Origin: JAZDMK01 sp043800975
GTDB taxonomy: Bacteria; Bacteroidota; Bacteroidia; Bacteroidales; JAHJDW01
DNA: 9,068 nucleotides
NCBI GenBank assembly: GCA_043800975.1
Contig: JAZDMK010000031.1
Span: forward strand, 1 to 9,068
Direction: 5' to 3'
The notes beneath the pieces were generated by a model. It saw nothing but the letters and a program-made list of their open reading frames with translations, made no database searches and was not told the origin of the DNA. Positions 1-8,365 of this stretch are shown piece after piece (positions within the stretch are counted from its first letter, which is position 1; every line of letters begins with the position of its first letter). A program made the position numbers and the translations under genes.

Positions 1-1
1 C

Positions 2-157
2 CTCGGGGGAATAGCGGGAGGATTCGTTTCCGTTGCCATACTGAAAGAAAGGAAGAACAGGAAAGCGTTCCTTCATGTGTTCAAGGAATCCATGCTCCTG
101 CTTGCGCTTGCGATAATTGTTGTGTTTGCCGCGGCCTTGCTTGAGATCTATGCCTGA
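2..157 (+). CDS. C-terminal end of a SpoIIM-like (DUF95) membrane protein, truncated by the window edge
   Basis: Reading from base 2, an open frame runs to a TGA at 155-157, giving the last 51 residues of a protein that begins outside the window. It shows a glycine-rich start (LGGIAGGF), a basic loop (KERKNRKA), then a hydrophobic membrane helix (MLLLALAIIVVFAAALLE) and the short tail IYA. A small-residue helix, a basic loop and a last helix ending in a glutamate a few residues before the C terminus fit the end of archaeal stage II sporulation protein M family (SpoIIM/DUF95) integral membrane proteins, whose archaeal role is not established. The family call rests on this tail only and is tentative. 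That it is a real coding end of a membrane protein is more secure. No promoter can be judged. The next gene starts 100 nt downstream with its own TATA box, so the two are probably separate transcripts. Confidence 0.5.
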   Translation, partial: LGGIAGGFVSVAILKERKNRKAFLHVFKESMLLLALAIIVVFAAALLEIYA

Positions 158-223
158 ATTATTTCCCGAGTTATTCCCTGCAAAAACTATTTCCTGCGAA
201 TGGATAGTGTTCAATGTGAAGAT

Positions 224-240
224 AAACTTTATATATAAGT
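224..240 (+). promoter_or_regulatory. Archaeal TATA promoter of the DUF4143 ATPase gene, leaderless
   Basis: The element CTTTATATATA lies at 227-237, preceded by the purine-rich GATAAA as a possible BRE. From its first C to the A of the ATG at 258 is 31 nt, which puts the expected archaeal start site (about 26 bp from the box centre) on or beside the start codon. No Shine-Dalgarno sequence precedes the ATG, so the transcript is probably leaderless. The same 31-nt spacing recurs before the gene at 8802. Confidence 0.7.
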
Positions 241-257
241 TTCTTCATATATTGCAC

Positions 258-1547
258 ATGGAAAGAGAACTTGTGATAGGGCGCATAATAAAAGAGTTTT
301 CGGAGCGCAAGGAAGAGATAGTGGAACGGGATTTAGCGATACCCTCAAGCCCCGAATTAAAGAAAGCCATCACTATAGTCGGTCCGAGAAGAAGCGGAAA
401 AACATATTTGTTATTGTCATATTTTCAGAAAATACACAATGCCCCGAAAATATTCTTTCCTCTTGACGACGACCGTATATATCCGCCCGCGTTAAACGAT
501 CTTGACATTTCACTGAAGGTTTTAAAGGAACTGTATCCTGATGCAACGGGCAGGCTATGCATGTTTTTTGATGAAATACAGGAAGTTCCGAAATGGGAGC
601 TTTTTGTAAAGCGGGTTGTGGAAAGGGAGAACGCCTCGGTGTATATTACGGGATCATCGTCAAAGCTTCTTTCAAAGGAAATTGCTTCCGAACTCCGCGG
701 AAGAACAATAAGCTATGAGCTGTTCCCGTTTAATTTCAAGGAAATCATGCGAATAAACAAGCTGCGCATAGAAAAATTCATCACAACATCGGAAGAAAGC
801 AAAATAAAGATTCTGGTAAAAGATTACCTGACTTTCGGGGGCTTCCCCGAGATCGTGCTTAAAGAAGAAAAACGAAAGATACTCGCGGAATATGCGAATA
901 TAATGTTTTATCGGGATTTTGTGGAACGATACAAAATAAAAAACCTGAAAGTGGCAAGAGTGTTTTTCAATCTTTTGTTCAATTCGTTTGCAAAAGAGAT
1001 TTCGGTCAACAAAATATATCATTTCATGAAGTCCCAGGGAATCAAAACAAGCAGGAATATGCTTTACAACTACCTTGATTACCTGCATGACGCATATCTT
1101 ATCTTTCCGCTCCGGAAGTTTTCATACTCTTTGAAAGAAACAGAGCAAAGCATTCCGAAAATGTACTCCATCGACAACGGCCTTAACGGAGTGTTCAATA
1201 CCGATTTTCAGGATAGCATTGGCCGCCTGATGGAAAATGCGGTTTTTATAGAAATGAGAAAAAACGGGCTTGTTGAAAACAAGAACATTTTTTACTACAA
1301 AACCGCGGATGGAAAAGAAACGGATTTTGCCATACGGGAAGGCTCGCATTTCAGGCAGTTGATACAGGTTTGCTATGATCTTTCAGATATTGGCACAAAA
1401 GAAAGAGAGATAAAAGGTATTCTTAAGGCATCGGAAGAGCTTAAGTGCAATAACCTGCTCATCATAACATGGGATTATGAAGGCGAAGAAAAAGTTGATG
1501 GAAAGAAAATCGCTTATCTTCCGCTTTGGAAATGGCTTTTGAAGTAG
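258..1547 (+). CDS. P-loop ATPase of the archaeal AAA/DUF4143 type
   Basis: 429 residues from ATG 258. The frame is open upstream to an ATG at 117, but that start lies inside the preceding gene and before the TATA box at 227-237, so 258 is preferred. Visible: Walker A GPRRSGKT (42-49), Walker B LCMFFDEIQ (100-108, D105/E106), a sensor-1-like strand YITGSSSKLLS (129-139), then RGRT...FPFNFKE (148-162), typical of these ATPases. A helical, winged-helix-like part follows at about 215-300. The C-terminal third (about 320-375) resembles the PD-(D/E)XK-like fold of DUF4143, with E326, KETDF (353-357) and LIQVCYD (368-374). The usual EVK catalytic strand reads QVC, so nuclease activity is doubtful. 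Members are common and often horizontally moved in archaea and bacteria; the biological role is poorly known, and a DNA-linked or toxin-antitoxin-like role is only speculative. It converges on the next gene with a 7-nt gap. Confidence 0.88.
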   Translation: MERELVIGRIIKEFSERKEEIVERDLAIPSSPELKKAITIVGPRRSGKTYLLLSYFQKIHNAPKIFFPLDDDRIYPPALNDLDISLKVLKELYPDATGRLCMFFDEIQEVPKWELFVKRVVERENASVYITGSSSKLLSKEIASELRGRTISYELFPFNFKEIMRINKLRIEKFITTSEESKIKILVKDYLTFGGFPEIVLKEEKRKILAEYANIMFYRDFVERYKIKNLKVARVFFNLLFNSFAKEISVNKIYHFMKSQGIKTSRNMLYNYLDYLHDAYLIFPLRKFSYSLKETEQSIPKMYSIDNGLNGVFNTDFQDSIGRLMENAVFIEMRKNGLVENKNIFYYKTADGKETDFAIREGSHFRQLIQVCYDLSDIGTKEREIKGILKASEELKCNNLLIITWDYEGEEKVDGKKIAYLPLWKWLLK

Positions 1548-1554
1548 AAGGATA

Positions 1555-2751
1555 TTATTTCTTGTAATTGTATTTTAAGCCTACCTTGCCGGGAATCTTT
1601 ATCTTGCCTTTCTTGAAGGCATAAACAAGCAGCCCGATTATCGCCACTCCGATTATTACCCCGTACCATGTGGTGTTTTCAACTCCCAAGAACGTGCCTG
1701 TCGGTCCCGCAGGAGCAGTTGTATTGTTTCCCGTTGCAGGAACTTCTGTTTCAGATGCAGAAGGAGTTTCAGGCGAAGCGGGAGTATTGGAGCATGACTG
1801 CGAGAGCGCAGGCCTTCCTTCCGTTGTGCCGCAGTTGTTCGAGTCGGTGCAGCTTCTTGTTTGCAGACTATTCACGCAGCTTGACCATGCGCTGCAAGAC
1901 CAGTTATGAGCGCATTCCGAAGGCGGCGCTGTTCCGCCGGTTGTTCCGCCCGTTGAGGTTGTTGGGCTATCTGCTGCCGCAGGAGAGGCAAAAATAGCAT
2001 AAGGCGTTTGCGCGGAAGGAATATCGAAAGTTATGGTATTGGCTGTTGTATCTCTATATAATATAGGCAACTCAACCCATGCTATTCCATCGAATTTATA
2101 CGGTTTTACAGTAGTTTCATCTATCCCGCTGTCTGAATACTTCATTATAGCCGTTATATTCACATTCCCTGATATGTTTATCTCATAACCGTTCAGGACG
2201 TTCATTCCTGAAATAACCGCAAAAGAGCCTGCATAAAAGCCGTCAGAAAGCTTTTCAACCTTCCTGATTGAGACTATGCCTGCTGATGAAGACGACAAGG
2301 TAAGATTCATATTATCGCCCATTCTAACTGTTGCAGGCGAAGTTGGCGCAACCGTAACATTTTGATTTTCTATCCTGTCTGCTGAAGGAATTTCATTTAC
2401 ATAGCCGTTTATCGTGAAGTTTAATTCATCAGAATCGCCATTTGTGAAATTCGCTGTTTTTCCAGTATCAACTCCGCCCACAAAGAATGAGATTGTGCTT
2501 CCATTCCTATTGCTATAAGGGTCTGTCACATCAAAGACATTCGGCGCAAAGCCGTATTTTCCGCCAGCAGTTGTTGCGCTTGCAACCATTGTCCCGCCTA
2601 TTTTTGCCTCCACCAGCAAGCCATCGGGAGCTGCGCCATTTAAAAAGTTCACATAGCCGTGAAACCTGTTTGGAATGCCCGGCGCGGCGAGAGCAATAGC
2701 ACTAATTAAGAGTAGCGACAAAACCGTAGTGAATGCCAATTTTTTATGCAT
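1555..2751 (-). CDS. Membrane-anchored surface protein with thrombospondin-1-like module
   Basis: 398 residues. A signal peptide spans about 1-22 (basic MHKK, hydrophobic core, cut near ALA-APG). Residues about 29-115 look like a carboxypeptidase-regulatory/CNA-type beta-sandwich (HGYVNFLNG, GKYGF). Residues about 125-256 form a second beta domain ending TPYAIFA, resembling the beta-sandwich that often precedes the C-terminal anchor in archaeal surface proteins. After a Ser/Thr/Gly linker, 280-320 is a thrombospondin type 1-like module with six cysteines (280, 286, 292, 301, 307, 320) and W284/W289. A Pro/Thr/Ala/Ser stalk (321-352) leads to one transmembrane helix (about 362-378) and a lysine-rich cytoplasmic tail. 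Many N-x-S/T sites would suit archaeal N-glycosylation. It lies 35 nt after the large Ig-repeat gene, same strand, with AGGT 9 nt before its ATG, so co-transcription is likely. Exact function is unknown; adhesion or cell-surface structure is inferred. Confidence 0.8.
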   Translation of the reverse strand: MHKKLAFTTVLSLLLISAIALAAPGIPNRFHGYVNFLNGAAPDGLLVEAKIGGTMVASATTAGGKYGFAPNVFDVTDPYSNRNGSTISFFVGGVDTGKTANFTNGDSDELNFTINGYVNEIPSADRIENQNVTVAPTSPATVRMGDNMNLTLSSSSAGIVSIRKVEKLSDGFYAGSFAVISGMNVLNGYEINISGNVNITAIMKYSDSGIDETTVKPYKFDGIAWVELPILYRDTTANTITFDIPSAQTPYAIFASPAAADSPTTSTGGTTGGTAPPSECAHNWSCSAWSSCVNSLQTRSCTDSNNCGTTEGRPALSQSCSNTPASPETPSASETEVPATGNNTTAPAGPTGTFLGVENTTWYGVIIGVAIIGLLVYAFKKGKIKIPGKVGLKYNYKK

Positions 2752-2760
2752 AATTATCCG

Positions 2761-2764
2761 ACCT
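2761..2764 (-). promoter_or_regulatory. Shine-Dalgarno-like site of the 1555-2751 gene
   Basis: On the minus strand AGGT lies 9 nt before the ATG at 2751, supporting this start and translation from a leadered, probably polycistronic, mRNA. The match to the archaeal anti-SD is short. Confidence 0.4.
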
Positions 2765-2767
2765 GCA

Positions 2768-2789
2768 ATAAATTAAAAAGAAAAAATTA
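2768..2789 (-). terminator. T-rich stretch after the large surface gene, possible partial terminator
   Basis: Right after the TAA of the large gene the minus strand reads TTTTTTCTTTTTAATTTATT. Archaeal RNA polymerase can terminate at oligo-T without a hairpin, so this may stop part of the transcription before the downstream surface gene and lower its level. The AATTTATT end could alternatively serve as a weak TATA element for the downstream gene, but it is only about 20 nt from the ATG. Confidence 0.3.
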
Positions 2790-5700
2790 AACAACACATT
2801 CGCTGTCGCTCAATCCCGGACCATATTTGTATGTATTCAGCTTGCTTGTCATGAATATCCAATATCCCTGCCCCGGATTCATGTTGTCGCTAAATCCGAC
2901 ATTGCTGAACTGCTTGTTCCCGTTGTCGTAGCCCATCAGCATTGTCCACCACTGGGATGTTGCGCTGTCCGGGTCTCTTAAGGTTTTGAGCGCACAGCTT
3001 GCCGCTAATCCGTCTGTATTTTCACGCTGGTAATATCCGATGAGGTTCCAGCCCGATGTCAACGTGCTTTGAGGCGGTGTGTTTGCTCCTTCAAGGAAAA
3101 GGTTGCCCCACCCGTCTAACTTTCCTGCGGTATCTTTTGTATAGCTAATCCAGTAGCCATTGCCTGCAGTCATATCGAACAAGTCGTTTGATGGACCATT
3201 TGGAGCATACATTTTCCATTTATCGTTAATCGCATCATAAGTCCAAACTGTATCTATGTTTTCCTCCTCATTTTCGATAACATTCTCTATATTTTTGTTA
3301 GTTGGCACAATCGGCAATGATATGAGATTCAAGCCTTTTGTCAATGAGATGTTATAATAAGTTGCAGTTGTAAATGACCATGTGCTTGTTGGCAACAAAT
3401 TGCCTGCTTTATCTACTACCCCTGATAATGTGATTGTATAGCCTTTATTGCTGTACAAAGTCGTTGTTGGTTTAATTGTCGCTGTATTTGTTGTTGAATC
3501 ATATTCTACTGTTGTTGTAACAGACGTTCCAGAAGTTAAGGCAACATTGCCACTGCTTATTATAACAGGCTCACTGAATTTTACAACAATACTTGAGCTT
3601 GGATTAATTCCAACGGCATTTATTCCCGGAGTTCTTGAAATGATTGAAGGTGCTGTCAAATCAACAGTGAAAGTCCAAGTTGTTGCAGACATTGGGTTTC
3701 CAGAATTATCTTTTGCTGAAACGGACACGGCAACTGAAGTTGCATCTGCAAACTGCGTTGTTGGAGTGTATTCAATATGGTAGCCACTCGTTATTGAAGT
3801 CTTTGCAGGTGTTACTGTTGCTCCGCCAACAGTCATTGTTATTGTGCTTCCATCAACTCCTGAAGGCACATCTGTTATGTCAACTGAGATTGTTGGAGTT
3901 GCATCATTAGTGAAGCCGTCGTTTGCTGGAACAAAGTTGTAAGCTATTGGCGCCTGTGTATCAGGAATCACAGGAATAGCATTTCCTGTACCAAGATTGC
4001 CGAGCGCATCTGTTGCTCTCATGTTGATTGATGAAGCAGATGATGTGTCCGCAGCTGATTTTGTACATTTGCCTGAAGCATACGTCGCAATAACCCAATT
4101 TGTTCCACCGTCTACTGTGTATTCGCAGCCTGCAACACCAGAGCCTGTATTATCATTCACAGACGCTTCTACGGTAGATGTTGCCGGAACATAAGTATTA
4201 CCTCCAGTCGTGTATGAAGGTGTTATTGCTATTGTTCCGATAGCTGGTCCTGCGTTATCAACAGTTACTGAAACAGGTGTTGATGTCTTGCTGTTGCCTG
4301 CGTTATCGACTGCGACTGCGGTGAGGGAGTATGCGCCATCTGCAAGTCCTATAGTATTCCATTCAACAGAATATGACGATGTTGCATCTTCGCCTATCTT
4401 TGTTGTTCCATAATAAAATTCAACTTTTGAGATACCTGTGCCACCAATATTATCTTGTGCAGTTGCAGAGATTGTGACCGTACCTTTGATATAGTCGGTT
4501 ACGTCAACAGCGACCTTTGGCAAGACAGAATCTATTGAAACTGTTGGAAGTCCTGTGTCTAAAACAGCGGTAACAGCATCAGACAGTTCGCTTGGGTTAC
4601 CGGCCGCATCTGTTGCTTTAGCTACTATCGTGTTTGTGCCTTCTGCAAGGGCAACACCACTTAAGATGAATGAGCCTTCAGGTGTCGCAGTTATTGTTCC
4701 TTTTGAAACACCATTAACGAAAACTTCGACAGTAGAGCCCGCCTCAGCTGAGCCACTAACTGTTATCGGCTGTGAATTTGTTGGTGTTGTTGGCTGCGTT
4801 ATAATAGGCGCAGCTGGCGCAACAATATCATTCTGCATTGTGGTTGTCGGACCTTCATTTCCTGCAGCGTCTGTCGCGGTAACATAAACAGTCCCATACT
4901 GATTGTCGCCTATGTTAATTGGGCCGAATGCGCCATTAGAATCTGCATTTGCAGTTCCTATTTTATTCGTTTCTCCAAGTGCAACATCTTTGTATATATT
5001 CACAACAGCGTTCGCTTCAACAGCGCCATTGCTGCCTGAAATTGTGTCTTGAGTTCCGGGCGGATTCATTGTAACCGCCATTTTGGCTGCATCAGGTGAT
5101 GAAGGCGCACTTGTGTCAATAACGAAGGTATGCGTAACATCTGCATCCATCGTATTGCCTGCGACATCATTTGCTCCGGAAATGCTTATTACAGCAGTAC
5201 CGTCATAATTTGCTGATTGGCCAGATGGAATTGTTGCAGTGCCAACCCATGTGTTGCCTGAATAAGATGTTTGAGTTATAGTTTGAGCAGCTGCACCGTT
5301 GCCTGCTCCTTGAGGGTCATATGTTACAACCGGTGCAACTGAATTATCCATGTTTTCGCTGAAAGTTATTGTAAATGTAACACTACCTGCTTTTGTCAGC
5401 GACGGATAAACTGCACTTGATACAACCGGTTTTATGCCATCGGTCGGTGTTATTGATTTTGCATCATTCCAATTACCACTGAGATGATCCTCAACACCGT
5501 GAACCACAACTGAAACTTGCGGCGTATCTCCGGTTCCAAATGCAGATGTAGTTGTTAATGTTATGACGCCATTAACTTCGCTCGCACTTAATATTGTATA
5601 TCCTGCGATTGTAAAATCGTTTTCGCTAATACTTACGCCGTTCAAATCTTCGCTAAATGTAACATCTATCGTTGTTGTAGATGTTGTAGTTGCAGAGACC

Positions 5701-8286
5701 ATCACCGGCTTTGCTTTGTCCGTTGGCGTGATTGAACCTAAAGTTATAGCATTTCCTGCAATATCTTCGATTGAGCCGCCGGCAGCAATCGAAACTACTG
5801 GCTTTGCTCCGGTATCATAATTTGTTCCTTCTGTAAGGGTAAGGGTTACGACGCCATTATTTTCAGAAGCGCCTGTAACTGAATAGCCGGCCACATTGAA
5901 GTCGCTTGCCTGGACAGTTGAACCCTTCAGGTCTTCGCTGAAAGCAACTATGATTTCATTTATTTTCCCATTGCCGTTTGTGTCCTGTGTTTCAGCAGAC
6001 ACCATTGTTGGGACAGTTGTATCAATGACAAATGTCTGGCCCGAAGTTATTGTTGTCCCGATATTGCCCGCGGCGTCTGTACCTGAGTAAGAGAATGTTG
6101 CGGTGCCGTCACCTGTTGAGTCTGTAATTGTCATTGTGTCCGTCCATGTTGTTCCGCTACCTGTCAGTGTGACTGAAACGGCTGTTTTGCCATTAGGCGT
6201 ATATGTTAAACTTGGTGCATTAGGAACCGATTCTGAAGTTGTTAAGGTGACTGCGATGTTCCCCGCTTTTACTGGTGAAAGAGGATTGATTGAGATTGAG
6301 GATATTGGCGCAACAGTATCAACTGTTACTGTGGAAGATTCTGCTGTCAGTCCTTCATTTCCTGCAGCATCAAGAGCAGAAACCTTTATCTTGTATGAAA
6401 GACCATTTACACCTGTTAATGCATATGTTAATACATTTCCAACATTCGTACCCGTATCATAAGTTTGTGAAGTACTATCCCAGACATATACTTTGTAACC
6501 AACCACACCGATATTATCACTTGCGGCAGTCCAAGAAAAGTCAAGTGTATTATCGTTATCATAACCAGCATTTGCATCATCAGTATGTGTCGGTGTACCC
6601 GGTGCAGTTGGTGCATCATTATCTGTTACTGCGACATCTTTTTGTGTTGTTTCCTGATGATTTGTTACTGCATCTTTTGCATGGAAAATGTAACGAAGTA
6701 AGTCTAATTTGTCAGAAGGTATTATAATTTGTTTCTCATATTTGCCAGCATTCAAACCCATAGCTTCTGTTGTGCGTGTTCCGCTGCCATACCAATATTC
6801 AACATCAACTAATGAAACTCCTATATTATCTGACACAGGCACTGAAAATGTAAATGAATCTCCTGTTGTTGCTGATGTTGGTGTAGCATCAATTCCAAAA
6901 ACAGGTGCATCATTGTCAGTCACTGTTATAGCATAAGTTCCTACAGGGTCTCTTGTTTCTAATCCTGCAACATCTTTAACAATTATATAGTATGCATGCG
7001 AGGCAATAGAATTTAGTGGCGCATTGAAGACATATGTATATGTATCCCCACTTTTAGTCATATCTGTTTCAACAGTATCGCCGTCAAGATATATCTTTGC
7101 TGATGTAATACCGCTTGTATCATCTGAAGCTGTGACCGATATTGTAACACTTTCGCCAGTTGTAATAGATTTGTCTCCAGCCGGAGAAGTAATTTGAGGT
7201 GCTACCGTATCAATCTCTACTTTTCTTGAAACAGTATCTTGAATATTTCCTGCAACATCTTTAGAAGCATATCTAAAGTATGTTGCGCCTTCTGCTGAGA
7301 TGCCTACTGGTATTGTGTAATCTGTCCCGCTCGTTGGATCGCAAGTGTTATCTATATTAGTACAATACTTAGTCCATGCAATGCCAGAGCTTGGCGATGG
7401 ATCTGAGGGTGTTAATGTAATCGTTACTACTGGTGATGTTGTCTGCCAGCCAGAGGGTGCATTATCTGAGGTTGTTGGTTTTGCAGTGTCAACTGTAAAC
7501 CCATCAGTTGCATAATTTGCAGAGATAACTTCATTACCAACCTCATCTTTTGCTTTTACATAAACATTATGAGAACCATCAGACAATACAGAAGTTGTGA
7601 ATGTATAAGAAACACTCTTGCTTGATGTAAAAGAATCAACAGTCTGCCATTCTCCACTATCAACCTGATACTTTATTTCAACAATATTTGTGGTCGTATC
7701 GGTTGCCATTCCTGAAAATGAAGGGGTGTTATCATTCGTTGGGTCTGGAGTTAAGGGAGTTATTGTTACTATCGGCGCTGTTACATCAACTGTAATTGTG
7801 GGAGCGTTAGATTGTGTTCCTCCATTTACGTCTGTTGTAACTGGTGTCCATGGATAGGAAGTATCAGAACCTGGATTTGGGGCGAGTATGACATTTTCTG
7901 CTATCGCGCTATTTTCAGAATTAATTTCATTACCTCCATCAGCATCTGTACATTTTATTTCAGTACTTGAAACAAGTTTATACCAATTTGTTGGACATGT
8001 TGTAACAGATTCAGTAATACCAGAAAAACCAGAAGGAATAGAAATAACTATCTTCTTTATCGCATCAGCACCGTTATTCCCAACTGTAAACGAATACGTA
8101 TCAACAGCCCCCCCCCCCGACGAATTCAGGCGAAACACTCACGCTCGCCGTGTGCTCCGCAAGAGCCGGAATAACATAAGCTGCTGAAACGGCAAAGATA
8201 GTAAGAACAAGAACAAACAGACTGACTTTGGCAACTCCTTTTGAAAAATGTTTTTCATTTTTCAATAATTTTGTTAAAGCTTTCAT
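2787..8286 (-). CDS. Giant secreted Ig-repeat surface protein (adhesin-like), frameshifted at an 11-G run
   Basis: Start chosen at ATG 8286 because the minus strand has TGAGG about 9 nt upstream. It encodes a long signal peptide (1-43: basic n-region, hydrophobic 20-36, cut near IPALA-EH). After residue 56 (VSPEFV) comes a run of 11 G (8118-8108). As written the frame ends at a TGA at 8103-8101 after 61 codons. The rest continues in another frame to 2787. With 10 G the parts fuse to 1832 residues (numbering below). Residues 44-168: N-terminal beta domain. 169-1642: about 15 Ig-like domains of 90-105 residues, with D-x-x-A-x-P-type linkers and DxAGN turns. 557-657 looks like fibronectin III, 1156-1245 Big_6/glucodextranase-like, 1246-1346 Big_7-like, 1544-1642 Big_5/SbsA-like. 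1643-1832: a two-part domain (GLNLISLPI...GYWI; GWNLIGYY...GYWIF). No transmembrane helix, LPxTG or PGF-CTERM motif is seen at the C terminus. Probably a cell-surface rod or adhesin; the ligand is unknown. Confidence 0.85.
2790..3359 (-). other. C-terminal two-part GxNLI...GYWI module of the giant surface protein
   Basis: Residues 1643-1832 of the reconstructed protein are unlike the Ig repeats. They hold two related halves: KGLNLISLPI...VWTYD...W...GNGYWISY and SGWNLIGYY...W...GQGYWIFM. This glycine/tryptophan pattern occurs at the C terminus of many archaeal and bacterial secreted repeat proteins (known pattern; function not established). It may attach the protein to the S-layer or to a partner, since no membrane anchor is visible. 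Two cysteines, C1764 and C1830, lie in the second half. Confidence 0.5.
5433..6017 (-). repeat. Tandemly duplicated Ig-like domain pair in the giant protein
   Basis: Adjacent domains at residues about 757-857 and 858-951 are clearly related to each other: VAFSEDLKG/VTFSEDLNG, SDFNVAGYSV/NDFTIAGYTI, SENNGVVTLTL/SEVNGVITLTT and the shared ending SITPTD. They look like an internal duplication that has since diverged. The other domains are much less alike. Confidence 0.65.
8108..8118. repeat. 11-base C/G homopolymer, candidate phase-variation tract
   Basis: C11 on the + strand (G11 in the mRNA). It sits 13 codons after the predicted signal-peptide cleavage site of the giant surface protein and encodes glycines. 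Tract length sets the frame: 10 or 13 G joins signal peptide and repeats; 11 G gives a 61-codon truncated product; 12 G leaves the third frame. Such tracts are known to vary by slipped-strand mispairing in bacterial surface genes. A miscalled homopolymer is the simple alternative. Confidence 0.85.
8241..8265 (-). other. Perfect 10-bp hairpin in the signal-peptide coding region
   Basis: TTGAAAAATG (8241-8250) and CATTTTTCAA (8256-8265) are exact reverse complements separated by five bases. The stem falls 21-45 nt downstream of the start codon of the giant gene, over codons for KLLKNEKHFS. It is AT-rich, so modest in stability. Confidence 0.45.
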
Positions 8287-8294
8287 TTTAAAAA

Positions 8295-8300
8295 ACCTCA
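8295..8300 (-). promoter_or_regulatory. Shine-Dalgarno of the giant surface gene
   Basis: The minus strand reads TGAGGT at 8300-8295, with 8 nt between it and the ATG at 8286. It decides the start: the alternative ATG at 8340 has hairpin sequence inside its coding region and no such site. The TGAGG directly abuts the 3' arm of the hairpin at 8301-8321. Confidence 0.6.
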
Positions 8301-8340
8301 AAAGTTTCTTTCGGAAACTTTGGAAAGCGAAGCTTTCCAA
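8301..8340 (-). promoter_or_regulatory. Two tandem perfect hairpins in the 5' leader of the giant surface gene
   Basis: Hairpin A: AAAGTTTC (8301-8308) pairs with GAAACTTT (8314-8321) around a 5-base loop. Hairpin B: TTGGAAAGC (8320-8328) pairs with GCTTTCCAA (8332-8340) around a 3-base loop. They overlap by two bases and lie immediately upstream of the Shine-Dalgarno. In the mRNA B comes first, then A, then the ribosome site. This may be a translational control leader, mRNA stabiliser or protein-binding site; which one cannot be told from sequence. Confidence 0.5.
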
Positions 8341-8365
8341 TTCAATTCAAAATACTATGAAAAAG

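Noticed and set aside
117..257. Longer start (ATG 117) for the ATPase, adding 47 residues
   Set aside because: It begins inside the preceding SpoIIM-like gene and upstream of the TATA box at 227-237. The added residues look like translated intergenic sequence, and the homologous part begins at ATG 258.
672..1349. Two minus-strand frames opposite the ATPase
   Set aside because: They overlap a well-supported coding region on the other strand and show no recognisable domain.
3448..6936. Several + strand frames of 60-145 codons opposite the giant gene
   Set aside because: They run antisense to the Ig repeats, consist of Val/Ser/Pro/Thr- or Leu-rich shadow sequence, and lack promoters and ribosome sites.
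8130..8138. ATG 8138 as the true start of a 1783-residue protein
   Set aside because: It has no ribosome site and no signal peptide, and its first seven codons (MFRLNSS) are the out-of-frame reading of VSPEFV. An extracellular repeat protein needs the signal peptide found in the other frame.
2787..8138. Recurrent motifs such as VTDNDAP and DAAGN taken as a CRISPR or DNA repeat array
   Set aside because: They are protein linker and turn motifs spaced about 100 residues apart in a coding frame, with differing DNA, not conserved direct repeats with spacers.
8287..8340. ATG 8340 as start of the giant surface gene, adding 18 residues before the signal peptide
   Set aside because: The extra segment is made of the two hairpins and SD sequence, and the ATG at 8286 has a good TGAGG upstream.
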